A DNA stretch of 64,000 bases from Mycogone perniciosa (Eukaryota; Ascomycota; Sordariomycetes; Hypocreales; Hypocreaceae): assembly GCA_025331125.1 (NCBI GenBank), contig JAOALB010000021.1:62001-126000 (forward strand). The letters run 5' to 3'. Below are positions 1-11,800 of this stretch, piece by piece; position 1 is the stretch's first letter; each line of letters begins with the position of its first letter. Below the pieces are notes generated by a model. It saw only the letters and a program-made list of their open reading frames with translations. It had not been told where the DNA came from and ran no database searches. A program made the translations under genes and the position numbers.

Positions 1-2399
1 CTCGCACAGTACAGGCACTGTACTTCGTAACCCTGGATAAAACACAGATTTTCGGGCAAAATCGATTCCGCTTTGGGTCTGATTCCTGCCATCGGTGGAT
101 CCATAGCGTCAGTCAAGCCATTTTCCCTTTCCGGCTTCTCCCACAGCTGTGCTTGTCAGCGGCGGCAACGCTATCACATGGGATCGAGCCAGCTCCTTGG
201 GTTTCGCGCACGAGTCGGACTATTAGCTTCAATTCTGGTACTACGGAGTACGGAGTACTATCAGACGGATTTCACTGGTCTTGAATCAGTTGATGTGTCG
301 GTGTGTACGGAGGATGCGACGAGTCAACGGCCGATGGTGGTCTGCGAGATCTTTTCTAGCAAAATGCTAGCAATCACTGGATCCTCATTGACGCCTGTGC
401 AGGGTCTTGGTACTATCCCTGGTAACGCTATGCGCGGTCATCCGCCAAAAGAGTAACCACTGACATCACTGATGTGCCAGGGGGTGAGCTTCTGCACACC
501 ATGAAACTGACGTGCAGCCGAACTTGGAACGGGGTGGATTGAATGGCAGATGGGCAAGTGGGTGACGAAAAAAGAGGGACCACAAACATATCAGGACTAC
601 GGAGTACGGAGTACGGAGTACCAACTACTGAATTATTAGCTAGCAACTACGATTGCCCTATGTTGCCTTGATTGCAATAGATTACTCTCATTACAATAAG
701 CAATATCGTTACGATAAATACCTCCTATTAATGTAATCAAATATAATAATAAAAACTCCCAATACCCTGTCAGTTAACTGTCTGATGAGATGTGTATCTT
801 TTGTGGTCCCTCTTTTTTGTCACCCGCTTTAATGGGGCCCTAATCCCTCCGTATAAAACGGGATCTCTTTTGCGACTGTTGCGGCATGTTGGTCCTAGTC
901 GTGGCTGATTGGGAAAGAGACGTCTGGAAAAATTCTCAGGTGTTACCAAGATTGGATTGAAGCGGTAAAACCCACTGATGCGACAACCCTGGAAGTGGAA
1001 CAAAATTCCAGTAACTCCAGGCCTATCTTCACGGAGCGCGATAATGCGATAATGCGATAATGCCCGCTTTATCAAAGGCGGTGACCCCGCGCAGTTCCAG
1101 AACCAACTGGGGGGCATTGCTCCAAGTATCCAAGTACGAAGGGTCCTTCCCTAGTCTACACCTGCAGCACATGTCAAATGTGACTTGAGTTGACACCTCA
1201 CGCAGTACTCTGTACTCTGTACTCCGTACCAAGAAGACCCCTAAATCTTACCTCAGCTTCCTCCAAAGCAAGACGCCTCCAACCCCAGACAAGTTTATTA
1301 ACATGTTCCCCCTTTTGTCTTCATTCATGACTTGTCAGACTCGTATCTATCGAATGGATTATACATAGAACCAGCTATGGTGGCCACGCCGTCGACCCGC
1401 ACGAATCATAACCAACCAGACTGTGACCAGACTGTGGCGCTCTGGCACAGGCGAGCGTTTCCCTCCTCAGCTATGGTTCGCCGAACCCCCATAGCTTCTT
1501 AGCACGACGATCCCCGTGTGATCTTGACATGTATCCCACTTGCTCGCCCATCAGGTTTGTTAGTATGGAGTACAGAGTGCGATAGAAACCCTTGGAAACC
1601 GTCTTCGCCGACTTTTGACGAGTCGCCGAGCCTGTTGGCCATACCCGCAACAACTTTAGCCTCCCTCACTGTCAACAATAACAACCAATCTAGCACATCG
1701 TCGTCGTCCGCTCAGACTAGTGACATTCATCATGGGAGCTGGTCAAGCTGACCGCTCTATCCCTTCTCGATGATAGTGCAGAATGCCTGTACTGATAATC
1801 TCTAGGGGTGTTATATAGATGATCGATCCGAGACGACGGCCGAATGACCTCTGTATTGTCCGGTCCTTACTTAAGAATGTTCTGTGGATGGCAACGATAT
1901 GGCAATGATCGTCGCCATGGTCTGTTTGACTGGCATGAAAGATGTCTTTCCACTAATCCACTAATGGCACTCGCTTTCACAATTGTCTCCGGTCTGACCT
2001 GAGGAATGGACATTTCGCCCTTGAGTGAAACATATACCCTCGACTTGACAACTTCAGGGTCGTCAACCTCCGCTTTTTCTGCCAATCTCATCCCTTCAAC
2101 ACGTGAAATGTGATACATTCAGACTAGATCTGCGACCTGTGGTGAAATTTGGTCTCATCCGCCGTCTTGGTACCAAAAGGGTTGCTGGGAACACCAATTT
2201 TGCATTGGAATCCTCCATATTGTCTTGATCACTAATTCCTCTTTCATGATCCGTGGTTGCTATGCTGTGACACTTGACTAATCTGTGGTCCAGATAGAAA
2301 TATGTTCGCCTCCGGTTTGTGTAACCCGAAACTTGTTGCTTGTGTTATCGCCATTTTGGGTACTACAGGCAACCTCCATCTTTGCTTGAAGCGTTGATC
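1..2399. other. Gene-free stretch
   Basis: I see no ORF with fungal coding character here; the open frames are short and have no recognisable domain. The stretch holds several GTACGGAGTAC-type motifs (near 242-258, 598-622 and 1203-1229) and the inverted-repeat element annotated separately at 556-829. The last few hundred bases are presumably promoter and 5' UTR of the plus-strand gene starting at 2400. Confidence 0.6.
556..829. mobile_element. MITE-like element with about 30-bp terminal inverted repeats
   Basis: The left arm (556-586) reads AAGTGGGTGAC, one extra G, then AAAAAAGAGGGACCACAAA. The right arm (800-829), read on the minus strand, is AAGCGGGTGAC followed by AAAAAAGAGGGACCACAAA. 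The arms therefore match apart from one substitution and one single-base indel. About 213 bp of AT-rich, non-coding sequence lies between them. Total length (about 274 bp), inverted arms and no ORF fit a miniature inverted-repeat transposable element. I could not define a clear target-site duplication, so the outer boundaries are approximate. It could instead be a chance or regulatory inverted repeat, but the arm length makes this less likely. Confidence 0.55.
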
Positions 2400-3671
2400 A
2401 TGGCGTTGACTATCAAACGACTGAACTCGAGTTTTTCCTTCTTGATCACCTTCGAGCCTTTAGGAGGCAATGTATGGTTACCCTTTCGAATCCTCCTTGA
2501 CCCAGTGCTAAGTGAGCCATCCGACGGCATCGCTCACTCTGAGTCCTCATCAACTCTGAACGGTCAACAAGCATGCATGTCGTCACTTAGAGACATGCCC
2601 GAACCAGATCTCATCATCATCACGCAAAACAGAAGCAGCCATCTCCATGAAGCTACACTGCGACAGTTCGCACCTGGCGGCACGAAGATTCTTATCTTGG
2701 CCGAGGCATCGGCAGCCAAAACTATACGGAATTGGAAGTACTTTGATGACGGTATCGTTCAAACCCTCCCTCTGTGGGAGGACTCCCGCCAAAACGGCAT
2801 AGATACGGCCACTCGTTTGGCAGTATCCCCGTGCTATTTCGGTGGTGATGAGGGCGAAGTCACCATCTCTCTAATACCCCAGAAGAAAGATGTGAAAGGC
2901 GTCAACTCAGCCATTGGCATTACATATCGCCCTCCCCCTTCACGACCGTCCATCTTCCGCCGGCCTGTTCCAACTCCTCCTACGACGCCAACGTCTACAA
3001 TCTCCTCCACGCCTCCTCAGCTTCCACATTACATCACAGACTCGGCCACCGGGCCCTTCACTGCCAGAATTGTTCCACCCACGCCGCCTGATTCGCCACT
3101 GTCACAGCCACTCGACTCAGTCCGGTTAACAGCCTCGCTACCGTCTCACACATACGACCGAACACTTTCGGTCATCTTCTCGCCTCACGGAACATCGTAT
3201 AGCAGCTTGGAACCCTACGCCACCTCTCATCTTGTGTCTGAGGCTGCTCTCCCACTGACTGCTCTCTTGCATCCTTTCAGCGCCGAGCCCACTCATTGGT
3301 GGCTCGTCGCCAATGCTGGTGCCGGCGCCCCAGTTGGGCAAGAAACAGCCCTGGCTCTCGGCGCGCGGGCATGGCTGAGTACAACATACACCAAAGATCA
3401 ACAACAAATTGTCACCGGGGGGAAACGCCCCCGACGTAGGGTATACAGCCTGAACGAGGTGCAGCGGATGCTGGAACAGGCAGAGGGGAAAGAAAAAAGG
3501 GCGTTCCCCAGCCGCAAGTCCCCTAAGCCAACAGAGATATTGGATCTTGGCCTGGGAGAAGAGGTAGCGCTCACCAGTGAGGGCCTCTGGGAAGCACAGT
3601 CGCCAGACACATTGCAGAAAGACATGGACCCCGATGCCTTGGGCGTTTTCCACAATATCGTCATCGGGTAG
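2400..3671 (+). CDS. Metallo-beta-lactamase-superfamily-like protein, degenerate active site
   Basis: Single-exon gene of 423 residues. The open frame extends upstream, but the first ATG is at 2400 and gives the start MALTIKRLNSSFSFL. The N-terminal third alternates hydrophobic strands with loops (LLDPVLSEP, LIIITQNRSSHLHEATLRQF, KILILAEASAAKTI), which resembles fungal metallo-beta-lactamase-like hydrolases. The usual HxHxDH metal motif is not intact: only SHLHEATL is seen near residues 80-87. A proline/serine/threonine-rich linker (about residues 180-240) is followed by a second folded part with HWWLVANAGAGAP and a basic segment KRPRRRVYSLNEVQRML. The gene is convergent with the PEF gene. 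Family membership is my recognition of the fold pattern; catalytic activity is doubtful and the substrate is unknown. Confidence 0.6.
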   Translation: MALTIKRLNSSFSFLITFEPLGGNVWLPFRILLDPVLSEPSDGIAHSESSSTLNGQQACMSSLRDMPEPDLIIITQNRSSHLHEATLRQFAPGGTKILILAEASAAKTIRNWKYFDDGIVQTLPLWEDSRQNGIDTATRLAVSPCYFGGDEGEVTISLIPQKKDVKGVNSAIGITYRPPPSRPSIFRRPVPTPPTTPTSTISSTPPQLPHYITDSATGPFTARIVPPTPPDSPLSQPLDSVRLTASLPSHTYDRTLSVIFSPHGTSYSSLEPYATSHLVSEAALPLTALLHPFSAEPTHWWLVANAGAGAPVGQETALALGARAWLSTTYTKDQQQIVTGGKRPRRRVYSLNEVQRMLEQAEGKEKRAFPSRKSPKPTEILDLGLGEEVALTSEGLWEAQSPDTLQKDMDPDALGVFHNIVIG

Positions 3672-4147
3672 ACTTGACTACCCCGAGGAACATGCCTGCG
3701 AGGAGGATCTGACACTCTCGCTTTTCTATTTCTTTTGTTATAGACCGCCTGGCCACCTACACTCACTTGTATCCGCACATCTATCGTTTGTATACTCCGT
3801 ACCCACTCATATATCTTGAAGATGCGATCTAGAATGGCATGACCTGCCTGTGTTTTAATTTGTAGCTTAAACAACCATAATGCTAGTAGTTAACTCCAAC
3901 CAGGTATTTCATGGCTTCTTTCAAACGTGAGATGTGCTCTTAGATGCAGATAGGACGCCCCTTCCCACATTGTTGACCAAAGATTCGATCTCAGTGCCGG
4001 GGGTAGACTAAAAAAATGCCATGACCCAGGGTATCATGCATGCATCCATATTTGTGAACATGGTTTTTGTCCCCTGTATAATAGATTAAAACCACCATCT
4101 TTTCCTCTTGGTCTTGATTTCATTTCTTTACCCTGTTCTTCGACGTC
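3672..4147. other. Convergent 3' intergenic region
   Basis: Short spacer between two convergent genes, expected to hold both 3' UTRs. It carries one TACTCCGTACCC motif at about 3793. No further gene is visible. Confidence 0.6.
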
Positions 4148-5355
4148 TCACTTCATCTGCTTCAAAATCTCGCTCAAAAAATCTTCGAAGCTGAGGGTAA
4201 TAAAGCCATCTCGATCATCATCATACTTCTTAAACACATCCGTCATGCGCTTGAGCGAGATACAAGCCTGCACGAAAAGATCAAAGCTCATAAATCCTTC
4301 CCCTCGCTTGTCATACGTACGGAAGAGTAGCTCGACAAACTGGGGACTGAGGCGGTAGCGGAAAGCGATGAGGGCGTCGGTGAATTCGGAGAGAGAGATG
4401 TTGCCACTGCGGTCGACATCGAAGCGGTCGAAGAGGGTGCGCCAGGAGGCGAGGAAGGACCAGAGGCCGCAGAACTCGTCGAAGCCGATGGTGCCGCTAC
4501 GGTCGGAGTCGAACATGCGGATCATCATGCGGACAGTTTGGATGTCAAAGGCGGTCCAGTCGCCATTGACGAGAGCAGCTGAGAGTTCTTTTTCGGATAG
4601 TTGGCCGGTTCCTGTGTGATAGGGGAGTAAGAGGGATGGGTGTCAGTCGAGGTTCCGGTTTGCAGCTTCCTTTGAGATGGTACAACAAGCTCTCAGGGGG
4701 GTTTACTAACCATCTTTATCCACAGCCCTAAACAGAGGCAATAGCGTCGGGTCTGCACCAGTACCGCCGGCCGGAGCGAGAGACGGTGACGCCGGCGCAG
4801 GGCGATTCTGCCCTATAGGACGCTGGGAGGCAACAGGAGGAGGCGACATGTGGCCATACGCGGCCGGGTTATGGCTGGGCGATTTCGTATCATACCGAGG
4901 TTGCCGATGGTCATATCGCGGTTGTTGCTGGTCGTATCTCGGCTGCTGCTGCTGCTGATGTTGCGGCTGGTGGTGCTGCTGGTCATATCTCGTCTCGCGC
5001 CGTGGCGGGGGCTGGTCGTGCCGTGCTGGCGGGGGCTGTTGGTACTGTTGTGGACGGTCATATCGGGACTGCTGCTGATCGTATCGCGGCTGCGGAGTGC
5101 TCTGCGGCGGCGGTACCGAACCGGGTTTCTGTTGGAAGGCGAGATGGCATTGGTCAATTGTTGGCTGCTCCATGTCCCATTTTCATCTCCCCCTAAATCC
5201 AGCGGGCAAAGGTACCTACGGGTTCAGGCTCTGCGAATCTGTAATCAAAGATGCTGTATTAGCGCAGGTTGTGTCGCGATGTGTGTAGAGTTGAGTTTCG
5301 AAGACGGAACCTACCTAGGCAAAGCATCCGGGTCATAGGGCCTGTTGTACGCCAT
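4148..5355 (-). CDS. Penta-EF-hand (PEF) calcium-binding protein, peflin/ALG-2 type
   Basis: Four exons: 5355..5315, 5238..5220 (19 nt), 5128..4711 and 4611..4148, giving 313 residues. The N-terminus MAYNRPYDPDALPR leads into a long Pro/Gln/Tyr-rich low-complexity region with repeated RYDQQQ-like units, as in peflin and ALG-2 relatives. The C-terminal 170 residues hold EF-hand loops: VDKDGTGQLSEKEL, FDSDRSGTIGFDEF, FDVDRSGNISLSEF, YDKRGEGFMSF and YDDDRDGFITLSFEDF. The fourth loop lacks several acidic ligands, as is common in PEF dimerisation hands. PEF proteins bind calcium and act at membranes with ESCRT/ALIX or COPII partners. All donor and acceptor sites are canonical and in phase. The tiny second exon is the least certain part. 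Confidence 0.85.
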
Positions 5356-6297
5356 CTTTAACAGCGGACGAGAGAATCGATTTAGCTTGGAACCGCGCGC
5401 TCCGGCAGCAAGATAGAAGCGAGACGGATGATACGGATAGATCTCTGATGTCCCGCGATCAAAAGGCGAGTCGCATCAACGAGGGGTTCTCGGACGATTT
5501 TTGACTGTGACGCGACCTGCGCGGGGCAAATGCGGTGCGTCAATCCTAGGAGAGAAGAGAATGAGAATGATGGGCCAATAAGAACAGGGAGCCGGGGATC
5601 TAGCAATCTGCAACGATCGTCGTGAGGATAGACAGAGACAATGCGAGTGAGAGAGAGAGAAAGGAAGAAAGAAAGAAGTGTGGAAGGACAAGAAAGGGCC
5701 TTGGCCTTCCTTGAGCTGAAGCCAGCTCGTTTCATAGCCTTCAACACGGTCCCCTATGCTATGAGCTACGACGGGCCAAGCGCGAAATAGCGAGCGTAGC
5801 GAGTGCTGTATGGGCGATTTAGTGGTTTAGTGGATGCACGCCTGCTGAAAGAATGCCGAGAAGCTTGCACAGCCGCGCCTGTGGTGCTGCAACCTAATAG
5901 CAATTGAGGCTCTGCCCACCCAATGATGGGGATCCCTTCTTCAGCACTCCCCATGTACTCCGTAGAAACGGAGTGCATCTGACGGCAAATGACTCCACCT
6001 CACAGGTGCTAAATCCGGTTGCAAGTCGTCAGATGACTGAAGGGCGAGTTGGATACTACCACTACTCCGTATATTACTACTACTACGATGTACTACTACT
6101 ATTCGACACCCATTGCTTGCAGGCTGCTTTGTAATCATCCATTTCTCTATGGACTGGTCAACGTCTTTACTCCTCCCTGAAACAAAAATAGATCACTTCA
6201 ATCTCCTTTCATGTACTCCATTTGGCTTGTTAATGGCGCATTTAGACACATAAAAATCCAAGATAGACAAATTCCGCGTGATACACCATACCATACC
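5356..6297. other. Bidirectional promoter region between PEF and ChaC genes
   Basis: Divergent spacer of about 0.94 kb. On the PEF side it has a purine-rich run on the plus strand (about 5640-5680), i.e. a pyrimidine tract upstream of the PEF gene on its own strand, typical of fungal core promoters. TACTCCGTA motifs occur near 5956 and 6064. No gene is seen. Confidence 0.5.
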
Positions 6298-7313
6298 ATG
6301 ACTTCCGTCGAAGACACGTCCGAATTCTGGCTCTATGGCTACGGGTACGCATCTGGTCAATCAGTACTACCCAATGCCGTCGCAAGGCTGCATATGCCGC
6401 ACCGCCTCTCCTCCGTACCGGGTACTGACACCTGATTTCATAGGAGTCTTATATGGAAGCCCCCTCCTCACTTTGGTATTTATAACCATCTATTCCTGCT
6501 CATGGTCCGCGATAAGCGCCTCACCACGTGGGCTTAGAAAAATAATGTACTGACATAAGTGTCATGACTCGCCATCAGATAAGAGAATTCCTGGATGGGT
6601 AACAGGTTATGTCCGACGCTTCTGGCAGGTTCGCATCTGATGCTCTCTTTGCTGGCCGCCTTCGACTCACCATATTTAGGCCAGGTACAGTTTTCAACAA
6701 CGTCCGGACGCAGGCACAAGACTAACCATGCCGGCCGGTCTCGACGCTCAGTGAGGATCATCGAGGAACACCAGAGGCTCCCGGCCGTGTCGTCACCCTC
6801 ATCGAAAGGTCCTTCTGGGAGCGACTCACAGATCATCATGATACCGCACCAGACAAGGTGTGGGGGGTCGCTTACCGAATCCATCCGGAGTACGTAACTG
6901 AGGTCAAGGAATACCTCGACATCCGCGAGATCAATGGTTACTCCATCCACTACACGCCCTTCTACCCAGCCGACGGCTCTGCACCCATCCGCACCCTGGT
7001 TTACATCGGCACGCCTGACAACGAGCAGTTCGTCGGCCCCCAGGACCCTCAAAAACTTGCCGAGCACATTCTGCGTAGCCGTGGTCCTAGCGGCCCCAAC
7101 AAGGATTATCTCCTTGGCCTCGACACAGCTCTCGCCGACCTGAGTCCGGAGAGTGGCGACGTCCATGTGAGCGATCTCGCATGTCGTGTGAGATCCCTCG
7201 AGCAGAATGGCAACAATCAAGTTGAGCCCCCTCAGGCGACAGCCCCTGTCTCCAACTTCAATCAACAAAGCAGCACACAAGAAGCGGAGGAAATCGAAAA
7301 GGTTGGCTCGTAA
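6298..7313 (+). CDS. Glutathione-specific gamma-glutamylcyclotransferase, ChaC family
   Basis: Five exons: 6298..6344, 6444..6475, 6579..6628, 6680..6684 (5 nt) and 6752..7313, giving 231 residues, close to the family length. ChaC enzymes cleave cytosolic glutathione to 5-oxoproline and Cys-Gly. The conserved YGYGSLIWKP begins at residue 13, then GWVTGYVRRFWQ, ASEDHRGTPEAPGRV and YLDIREINGY; Glu104 in that last motif matches the catalytic glutamate of the fold. The codons for Ala-Ser in FWQASEDHRG can only be restored by a 5-nt exon (GCCAG) flanked by AG and GT. The C-terminal 40 residues after VRSLEQ are Gln/Pro-rich and probably disordered. The start is the ATG giving MTSVEDTSEFW. The enzyme is typically induced by stress or sulfur limitation in yeast; nothing here shows its regulation. 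Confidence 0.9.
6680..6684 (+). other. 5-nt microexon of the ChaC gene
   Basis: GCCAG lies between a 51-nt intron ending TTTAG and a 67-nt intron starting GTACAG with a GACTAAC branch site near 6719. It completes Ala-Ser between FWQ and EDHRG and keeps the frame. Confidence 0.75.
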
Positions 7314-7880
7314 AGAGAAAGAAGACAACTGAAAGGACACATCAGACAAGATGTTTTCCCTCCCAATTCCCAGATAACAGATACTGCCACCCTATCCCCT
7401 CTACCGGTTGACCCAGACATTTAAATCATGGTTGTCGTTATCATCACCAAAGCCTGTGGCTGCCATTCAAAAAGACATTTCAACCACTGTGGTCCAGTGT
7501 TTCTTCCTCAACAGACTCGCGTGCTATTCCATGCCGTGATCCGGTTAGTCCCTCCCACAAGTGAAAAGTGCGGGGGCCTTCTTATTTTGAAAGTACAAAG
7601 ACAACTTGAGTAAAATAGGCAGCAAAGAAACATCCCCAATAGCTGCTCTCGAGCAACCTCGTTAGATAGTCTGGATAGCCCATCCAGATGTCGATAAAAT
7701 AACGAACCCGGGTATATCTTGCACGCTCCAAGATGCTCAGTCTGGGAGTTCTAAAAAGCATCTTTCGCAAAGCGAAAACAACGTGGTGAGGTTCTTCGAT
7801 ATCACGACTCCAGGAGGGCTGCTCCTCCTGCTGTGGACCGAATGCCACAAGAGAGACACGCTATGGCTCCGTCAGACACG
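7314..7880. other. Convergent 3' intergenic region
   Basis: Spacer between the ChaC and RNA-binding-protein genes, which converge here. It should hold both 3' UTRs. The short frames present have no recognisable domain. Confidence 0.5.
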
Positions 7881-8825
7881 TCAGTAGCCTCTGCCTCCCT
7901 GGGGAGGGGGCTGCTGCTGCGGCTGCTGAGAAGGGTCTGGGTACGCATATGGTTGCGGGATACCGTAGGCTAAAGATATGTCAACACAGGCTACAGGCTA
8001 TCCGTTGGTAACGGCCAGGAGAAAACAAAACAATACCTTGCGGCGGCATGCCATACCCAGGCTGTGGCTGAGGATAGCCACGGCCATATTGGGCGGGAGG
8101 ATACATATTCGGGGGAGCACTGTATCCGGGAGGAATCGCACCGGCGGCGGCGTATGGAATCGGGGCTTGATAACCTCCTCGACCTCCGTAGGACGCACCG
8201 CCGCCACCACCCCGGCCACCACCGAATCCTCCGCCGCGGGGCCATTATCGGATGCCTTGTCCACGCGAATGGTTCGCCCGTCAAATCTGGCCATGATGAA
8301 ATCAGAACTCGGTTCAAAAGATTTTGCCTCGACTACATTGAAGTCGGCCAGCAGGAGAGGTGCGCAGGAGCTCATACTCGACGTTGTTCATAGCGGCGAT
8401 CGCATTCTGGGCGTCTGACTCCTGCGTGTATCGCACAAATCCGAAGCCACGGCTGCGACCGGTGTCCCGATCCTTAACCACAACCTTGATGGACCAAAAT
8501 TAGAAGAGATTCCACGGATGCGCAGCCGGAACAGGGGTTCATTGGGGTTTTGAGACTTGGCAAGGTATCTCATCGCATTGCAGGTGACAACCGGACCAAG
8601 TCAAACACGCTGATTTGTGCCGTAGACACCATAACTGGTCAAAGACTGGCTTACCGCTTCTTCAACCGCACCAAACTCCTCAAACTTTTGGCGCAAAGTG
8701 GCCTCCTCGGTGTGCCATGCTAGGCCGCTGCGCTCAGGGTCAGCAAGACGGCCACTCCCCCTTTACGTGGCCAAGGCATTCAGCAAGGCACGGGAAGGGA
8801 CTCACCCTATGAAAAGCTTCGACAT
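7881..8825 (-). CDS. Glycine-rich RNA-binding protein (single RRM), with an apparent frameshift
   Basis: Five exons: 8825..8806, 8727..8655, 8484..8378, 8286..8037 and 7969..7881. The protein starts MSKLFIGGLAWHTEEATL (RNP2), then RSRGFGFVRYTQ (RNP1) and NNVEFDGRTIRVDKASDNG, i.e. one complete RRM of about 80 residues. A Gly-rich tail (RGGGFGGGRGGGGGASYGG), then a Tyr/Pro/Gln-rich end closing QGGRGY and a stop, is encoded in the next reading frame. The two frames meet at a run of four C on the minus strand (plus-strand GGGG near 8239-8242); five C would read GPRGGG and join them. This may be an assembly error at a homopolymer or a real 1-nt deletion that replaces the RGG tail. Such proteins bind RNA in stress and cold responses. 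The symbol is left blank because several paralogues exist in fungi. Confidence 0.8.
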
Positions 8826-11800
8826 TTTGCGATGTGCTGTGTCTTGTTCTCTTGCTCTGATGGAAGAAGCCGCACTTGTCAGCTCTGGGACCAAAGCGTT
8901 GTCGTGATGTCGTAAGGCGGGGTGCAGAATCAGATGTATGTATAATTATGGTTTCCAGGGAGGGGGATGGACCAGCTAACTGCCCGGGAAATATTAGCAA
9001 ATGGCTCCGGGAAAGAATAGAGGGTCTCTCCTCGTAGCAGCAGTACTCGTAGGCAGGCAGGCAAGGTGGGCGGCGTGTGTGTGCAAGCCAGCTGAGCACT
9101 GGCGCTGCGGTCATTAGGACTCTATGCCTCATATCGTACCATCCGACACTGGATACTATCGGGGTACGGACAACAACGGTATTTCCCCCCACTACAAAGG
9201 CTAAAAAAGAGACTTGACTATGGATAATAGGGGAAGGGGGGGGGCATGATTGACATGGGCCGGTGCAAAGCAGTCCAGACGAGCCGCAAAGCCTGAGCAG
9301 AGAGGAGCTGGTCCAACGTGCACTAGCAATCGTTGCAGAGGGTATTTCGGGGAGAGTCCCTGCGAAGGGCCCAAGAGCCCCAAGGGACTGGTGTGTGCAG
9401 CATGATTAATGGCAGAGCGGAGCGACGATGACAGCGATGGGAGATGACAGCCGGAGGCGGAGAGGGCAGACAGGCAGACAGACAGACAGACAGACGTTGG
9501 ACAGCGGGAGAGACATGGAGAGACATGGAGGGACCTGGGCTAATACTGGGCGGCGGACACGTACCCAACGTCGTACCGACCGATTCGCCCGTGATCCTGC
9601 AGCACTGCGGCGGCGGCAGCAACTTGCGGAGGTCCAGCCGGCCTATGAAGATGAGCCTCACTGATCTCACCCCTTTGGGTGATCGACGCCAAGTTGCGGC
9701 GATAGTCTTGTGCGCTAATTAAAATAACCACCGTCCAGCTCTAGGCTTGGTGGCTCAGAGCGGCGGCGCGACGGGTAATAAGTCGAGATTCGCTGGTTCT
9801 TTATCCGTACGAATCCTGACTGGTGCAATGCCACTGAAGAATCGAGCTGCTGATGGACTTTGATGATGAAAGGTGGAAAGTGAAAAGTCCAGGTCTAAGT
9901 CCAAGTCCGGACAGCGCAGGTACAAAGTTAAAGTGCTAATAGTTGGCGTTATTGACGGCACCTTCCAAACAACCACCGACGAGGGATCCCAGGCTATGCA
10001 TAGAACGGAAGGAATCAAGATCTATACGAAGTAGGTGTGCGCTGTTTCGATTTCTTTTCCATGTGTCTCATTAAAGCCCCATTGCCATTGCTGCATGACA
10101 TGCTCGGACATATATATATCTTCAAAAACACCAAATCTCTTCCACTCTTCCACATTGTACCTATGAAAGCTCTACCCATGGCCGCCTGATTGATTACTGC
10201 TACTACTAGCAGTCCCGTGACAGGCCGGAGGCGTGCGGCCAGCATGATTTCGGACCCCAAACGAGTGTCAAACAGTAGCAGACGAATCCGAAGCTAGGGA
10301 GACCTGGGAACCACCAGTGGTCTGTACCAACTACTAGTAATACTACTTCCTACTGCTTGATGGGTACTGTGCTATATACGAGAACAAACTAGTAGTATTA
10401 CCAGTGTCATCAAAGCAAGTATGACGAGTGGGAGCAAGTCTGGCTGACACCATATCAAGGTGGGAGACGGAAGAAATCATAAAGAACGAGCATTGGGCTC
10501 CAGGATACCTAGCTACGAGTAGATACGTGTAAATTCAAAGATTCCCGGATATGACTTGCATCCCATCCCAACAATGCCATCAATTCCCTCAGCAGCCCCT
10601 CCCACCTTGCACCCTACCTAGCTCTCCAGGTCGACTAAGGAGCGAGAAGGGCTCCTTCACTCAGCACTGGTTTAGGCCTCGTCTCGTGCTGCCGATGACG
10701 GGCAATTTGCCATGCGTCAAACCTAACCAGCATGAGAAGGCTAAAAAAAAAGCCAAGAAGTCCCCATCGTTGTGGTAGCGGCTCAGCAGTATGTCCATTT
10801 AGACATGGGTCCCTTTGTTTCATCTGGAACTCGGTTTGCTGTGAGCCCTTGTCGGCAGTTTCACCAAAATTACCTACTACAGCCTCGTACTACTAAATCA
10901 TACATGGTTACACTGGCCCTTGGCAGGCAAACCAGGGGCCCACGTCAACGGTCGTTTATACATGAACCCCTGATCTAGCCAACATGGCGCTTGGTTCCGG
11001 CTCTGTACCAATGAATGAGCAAATTTACTTGCAGCCTGATGGTTCTGACCCGATCTCAACTGTGGAGCACGGAGTAAGCCTATGAAAAAAAAATAGACAT
11101 GCCCTTTGGGTACTCTGAATGTCCTAGGACACAAGGACCATTGTGGCAAACAAGTCAATAAAGGTGTGAGATAACCAGGCGGCGCCCTTTGCACATCATG
11201 TCAGCCACCGGCAAGTCGAGTGCACATGTGGGACGGTAAGAAGAAGTACTCCGTACGAGTACTCGTAAATGCCTACGAGTAATAGGTGGTTACCTAACAG
11301 GTGGTTAACTAATAACCGATGGAGCATTATGAGTCCTTGCCGCCGTACGGAGTATATGCAAATGAAATGCCAGCTTGTTAGGAGTTGCCCATTATACGAG
11401 TACGAGTACAGAGTAATCTGTGATGCAGAGTTAACTGTGGCGGTATAGGTATGTTTTGGGATCCCCGTTTTATTGCCACCCGCTGACTTAGTAGCGAGCC
11501 GGACAACAGCCACCTTCAATGGCCGGTGGAATGGAGGACCACACACGATCCAACTTTGGTCTCGCCACGCCTTTTTTTTCTGTTTTGTTTGGCTCCGCCC
11601 AATCGCCTACGGGCCACAGTGCCCCGACGAACCACGCAGTCGGGTTCGGCTCCAGCCAAGCGTTTTTGCCTATGCATAGCAACGGGCGGCACCGCCGCTG
11701 CACACCACGATGACTGACACATCATCACTTACTAGTAGTATGTAGCACTATGTACCATGTACGAGTACTATGTATGCTTGCTGCTCACTGTTACACAAAA

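Noticed and set aside
6534..7349. 271-codon antisense frame over the ChaC gene
   Set aside because: It is the complementary shadow of a well-supported coding sequence.
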